A DNA stretch of 7,266 nucleotides from an uncultured Bacteroidales bacterium (GTDB lineage: Bacteria > Bacteroidota > Bacteroidia > Bacteroidales > UBA932), in the NCBI GenBank assembly GCA_946616385.1, contig CAMOIZ010000053.1, positions 1-7,266 of the forward strand, read 5' to 3'. Made by a program: the position numbers and the translations under genes. This document shows positions 6,150 through 7,266 of this stretch, in pieces (position 1 is the stretch's first letter; the number at the start of each line of letters is the position of its first letter). Under the pieces are notes generated by a model. The model saw only the letters and a program-made list of their open reading frames with translations, was not told the DNA's origin and made no database searches.

Positions 6150-6165
6150 GGTAAGCACGATAGTA

Positions 6166-6196
6166 TTGTAAATATTCGTGAAAATTTGTATTTTTG
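6166..6196 (+). promoter_or_regulatory. Predicted promoter of the TPR-yebC operon
   Basis: TATTTTTG at 6189-6196 matches the Bacteroidetes -7 consensus TAnnTTTG, with TTG at 6166-6168 exactly 20 bp upstream as the -33 element. This is the same spacing as at recF. Transcription should start near 6201-6203, leaving an A/T-rich leader of about 28 nt before the ATG at 6230, without a Shine-Dalgarno sequence. Confidence 0.7.
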
Positions 6197-6229
6197 CAGG
6201 CTATTACGAAAATATAATTACAGTTAGAT

Positions 6230-6904
6230 ATGGCTACTAAAAGCAAAACCAAAGAAGAAGTTCGTCAGGAGCAGGTGGAAACCAGCGTATCCAAATTCGA
6301 ACAGTTTTACAACGATTACAAGAAAATCCTCTGGGGAGTACTGATCGGCGTCATCGTCATCTGGCTTGCCATCCTCGGATATCAGCGATTCATCTATCAG
6401 CCCAAGTGCGCCGAAGCTCAGGAACAGACCTTCCCCGCAGAGAACAACTTCCAGCAGGGCAACTATGAACTCGCACTCAACGGCGACGGCAACGTCCTCG
6501 GATTTGCCGAGATCATCGACACTTACGGCACCAAGTCAGGCAAGGCAGTCTACGCATACGCAGGCATCTGCGAACTCCGGCTCGGCAATTATGAGAATGC
6601 AGTTTCCTACCTTAAGAAGTATAACGGCAAGGAACCCATCCTCGCAGCCCGCGTCCTCGCATGCCTCGGCGATGCTTATGTAGGCCTTGAGAACTACGAC
6701 GAGGCAGTAGCCGCATACAAGAAGGCAGTTGCCAAAGCCGACAACGCTTACGCAGCAGCATACCTCGTGAAGGAAGGCCTCGTTCTCGAAAAACTCGGCA
6801 AGAAGGCTGAAGCCCTTGACTGCTACAAGACCGTGAAAGACAAGTACCCTCAGAGCATAGAGGCATACGACATCGACCGTTACATCTCAGCTGTGGAGGA
6901 GTAA
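6230..6904 (+). CDS. Membrane-anchored tetratricopeptide repeat protein (YfgM-like)
   Basis: The 224-residue protein has a charged, Lys/Glu-rich cytoplasmic N-terminus (1-32), a single transmembrane helix (about 33-51) and a soluble part made of helical repeats. Basic residues before the helix suggest N-in topology with the repeats in the periplasm. Three TPR-like units are visible: about 104-133 (AGICELRLGNYENAVSYLKKY), 138-170 (GDAYVGLENYDEAVAAYKKA) and 174-208 (KLGKKAEALDCYKTVKDKYP). The segment NYELALNGDGNVLGF before the repeats is a hallmark of the Bacteroidetes version. The layout resembles YfgM, a periplasmic chaperone-network partner of the Sec translocon in E. coli; that role is only suggested here. 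It has its own promoter and a short A/T-rich leader and lies 3 bp upstream of yebC, so the two are probably co-transcribed. A signal-anchored TPR protein with another binding role is the alternative. Confidence 0.85.
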   Translation: MATKSKTKEEVRQEQVETSVSKFEQFYNDYKKILWGVLIGVIVIWLAILGYQRFIYQPKCAEAQEQTFPAENNFQQGNYELALNGDGNVLGFAEIIDTYGTKSGKAVYAYAGICELRLGNYENAVSYLKKYNGKEPILAARVLACLGDAYVGLENYDEAVAAYKKAVAKADNAYAAAYLVKEGLVLEKLGKKAEALDCYKTVKDKYPQSIEAYDIDRYISAVEE

Positions 6905-6907
6905 ATC

Positions 6908-7266
6908 ATGGGAAGAGCTTTTGAATTCCGCAAAGAGCGTAAGTTGAAGCGTTGGGGTCACATGGCCCGCACCTTCACCAAACTTGGAAAGGAAATCACC
7001 ATCGCAGTCAAGCAGGGCGGTCCCGACGTAACCGGAAACCCCCGTCTGCGCGCCCTCATGGCAGAAGCCCGCACTGAGCAGATGCCCAAGGAGAACATCG
7101 AACGCGCAATCAAGAAGGCGACCGAAAGCAAGCAGGGCGACTTCAAGGAGGTTATCTACGAAGGCTACGGTCCTTTCGGCATCGCTTATCTCGTAGAAAC
7201 TGCAACCGACAACAATACCCGTACTGTCGCCAACGTCCGCAGCTACTTCAACAAGTGCGGCGGCTC
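6908..7266 (+). CDS. yebC: YebC/TACO1-family protein, 5' part
   Basis: The first 119 codons plus two bases are present and the gene runs off the right edge. Recognisable family segments are FTKLGKEITIAVKQGGPDVTGNPRLR, which is helical, then MPKENIERAIKKAT, YEGYGPFGIAYLVETATDNNTRT and NVRSYFNKCGG. YebC proteins were long annotated as transcription regulators (PmpR); members have more recently been linked to translation, easing ribosome stalling at proline runs, as with mitochondrial TACO1. Which role applies here is unknown. The N-terminus is MGRAFEFRKERKLKRWGHMA rather than the classical MAGHSKWANIKH, which is the form I associate with Bacteroidetes. The ATG at 6908 is 3 bp after the TPR stop, implying co-transcription, and no separate promoter is visible. 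Roughly half of a normal-length protein (about 240 residues) is in view. Confidence 0.93.
   Translation, partial: MGRAFEFRKERKLKRWGHMARTFTKLGKEITIAVKQGGPDVTGNPRLRALMAEARTEQMPKENIERAIKKATESKQGDFKEVIYEGYGPFGIAYLVETATDNNTRTVANVRSYFNKCGG

Overview
The window reads as chromosomal DNA of a Bacteroidales bacterium (phylum Bacteroidota) of fairly high GC content. Three things point there. The proteins are of Bacteroidetes-typical versions: RecF followed by a small DUF721 protein, PdxB with a short C-terminal domain, a DUF4301 protein, and a membrane-anchored TPR protein beside a YebC that begins MGRAFEFRK. The promoters match the Bacteroidetes -33/-7 pattern (TTG, about 20 bp, TAnnTTTG). The leaders are A/T-rich and lack Shine-Dalgarno sequences. 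Family and genus cannot be fixed; Rikenellaceae or a related uncultured Bacteroidales lineage is a guess. I see no mobile element, CRISPR array, tRNA or rRNA, and no stretch over 300 bp without a gene.

Left part, minus strand (1-2076): three subunits of a biotin-dependent, sodium-pumping acyl-CoA decarboxylase, most likely methylmalonyl-CoA decarboxylase. In transcription order they are the carboxyltransferase MmdA, the small membrane subunit OadG, and the start of the biotin carrier protein, which runs off the left edge. Adjacent start and stop codons overlap, so the subunits are probably translationally coupled. The membrane beta subunit is expected beyond the left edge.

Middle part, plus strand (2138-6031): a tight operon of recF, a DUF721/DciA-like gene, pdxB (vitamin B6 synthesis) and a DUF4301 gene. 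The first three overlap by 11 and 4 bp and the fourth follows after 24 bp. The 61-bp gap between mmdA and recF holds two divergent promoters packed so closely that their elements abut or overlap. The recF -7 box ends only 4 bp before the ATG, so the recF message is probably leaderless or nearly so.

Right part, plus strand (6230-7266): after a 198-bp intergenic region with a 12-bp perfect palindrome, a long imperfect GC-rich hairpin and a good promoter come a membrane-anchored TPR protein and, 3 bp after its stop, a YebC/TACO1-family gene cut by the right edge.

Most of the window is ordinary core metabolism and maintenance. The points most worth following are sugar-nucleotidyltransferase-like motifs in the DUF4301 protein, the leaderless and overlapping promoter arrangement at recF/mmdA, and the palindrome plus hairpin upstream of the TPR gene.
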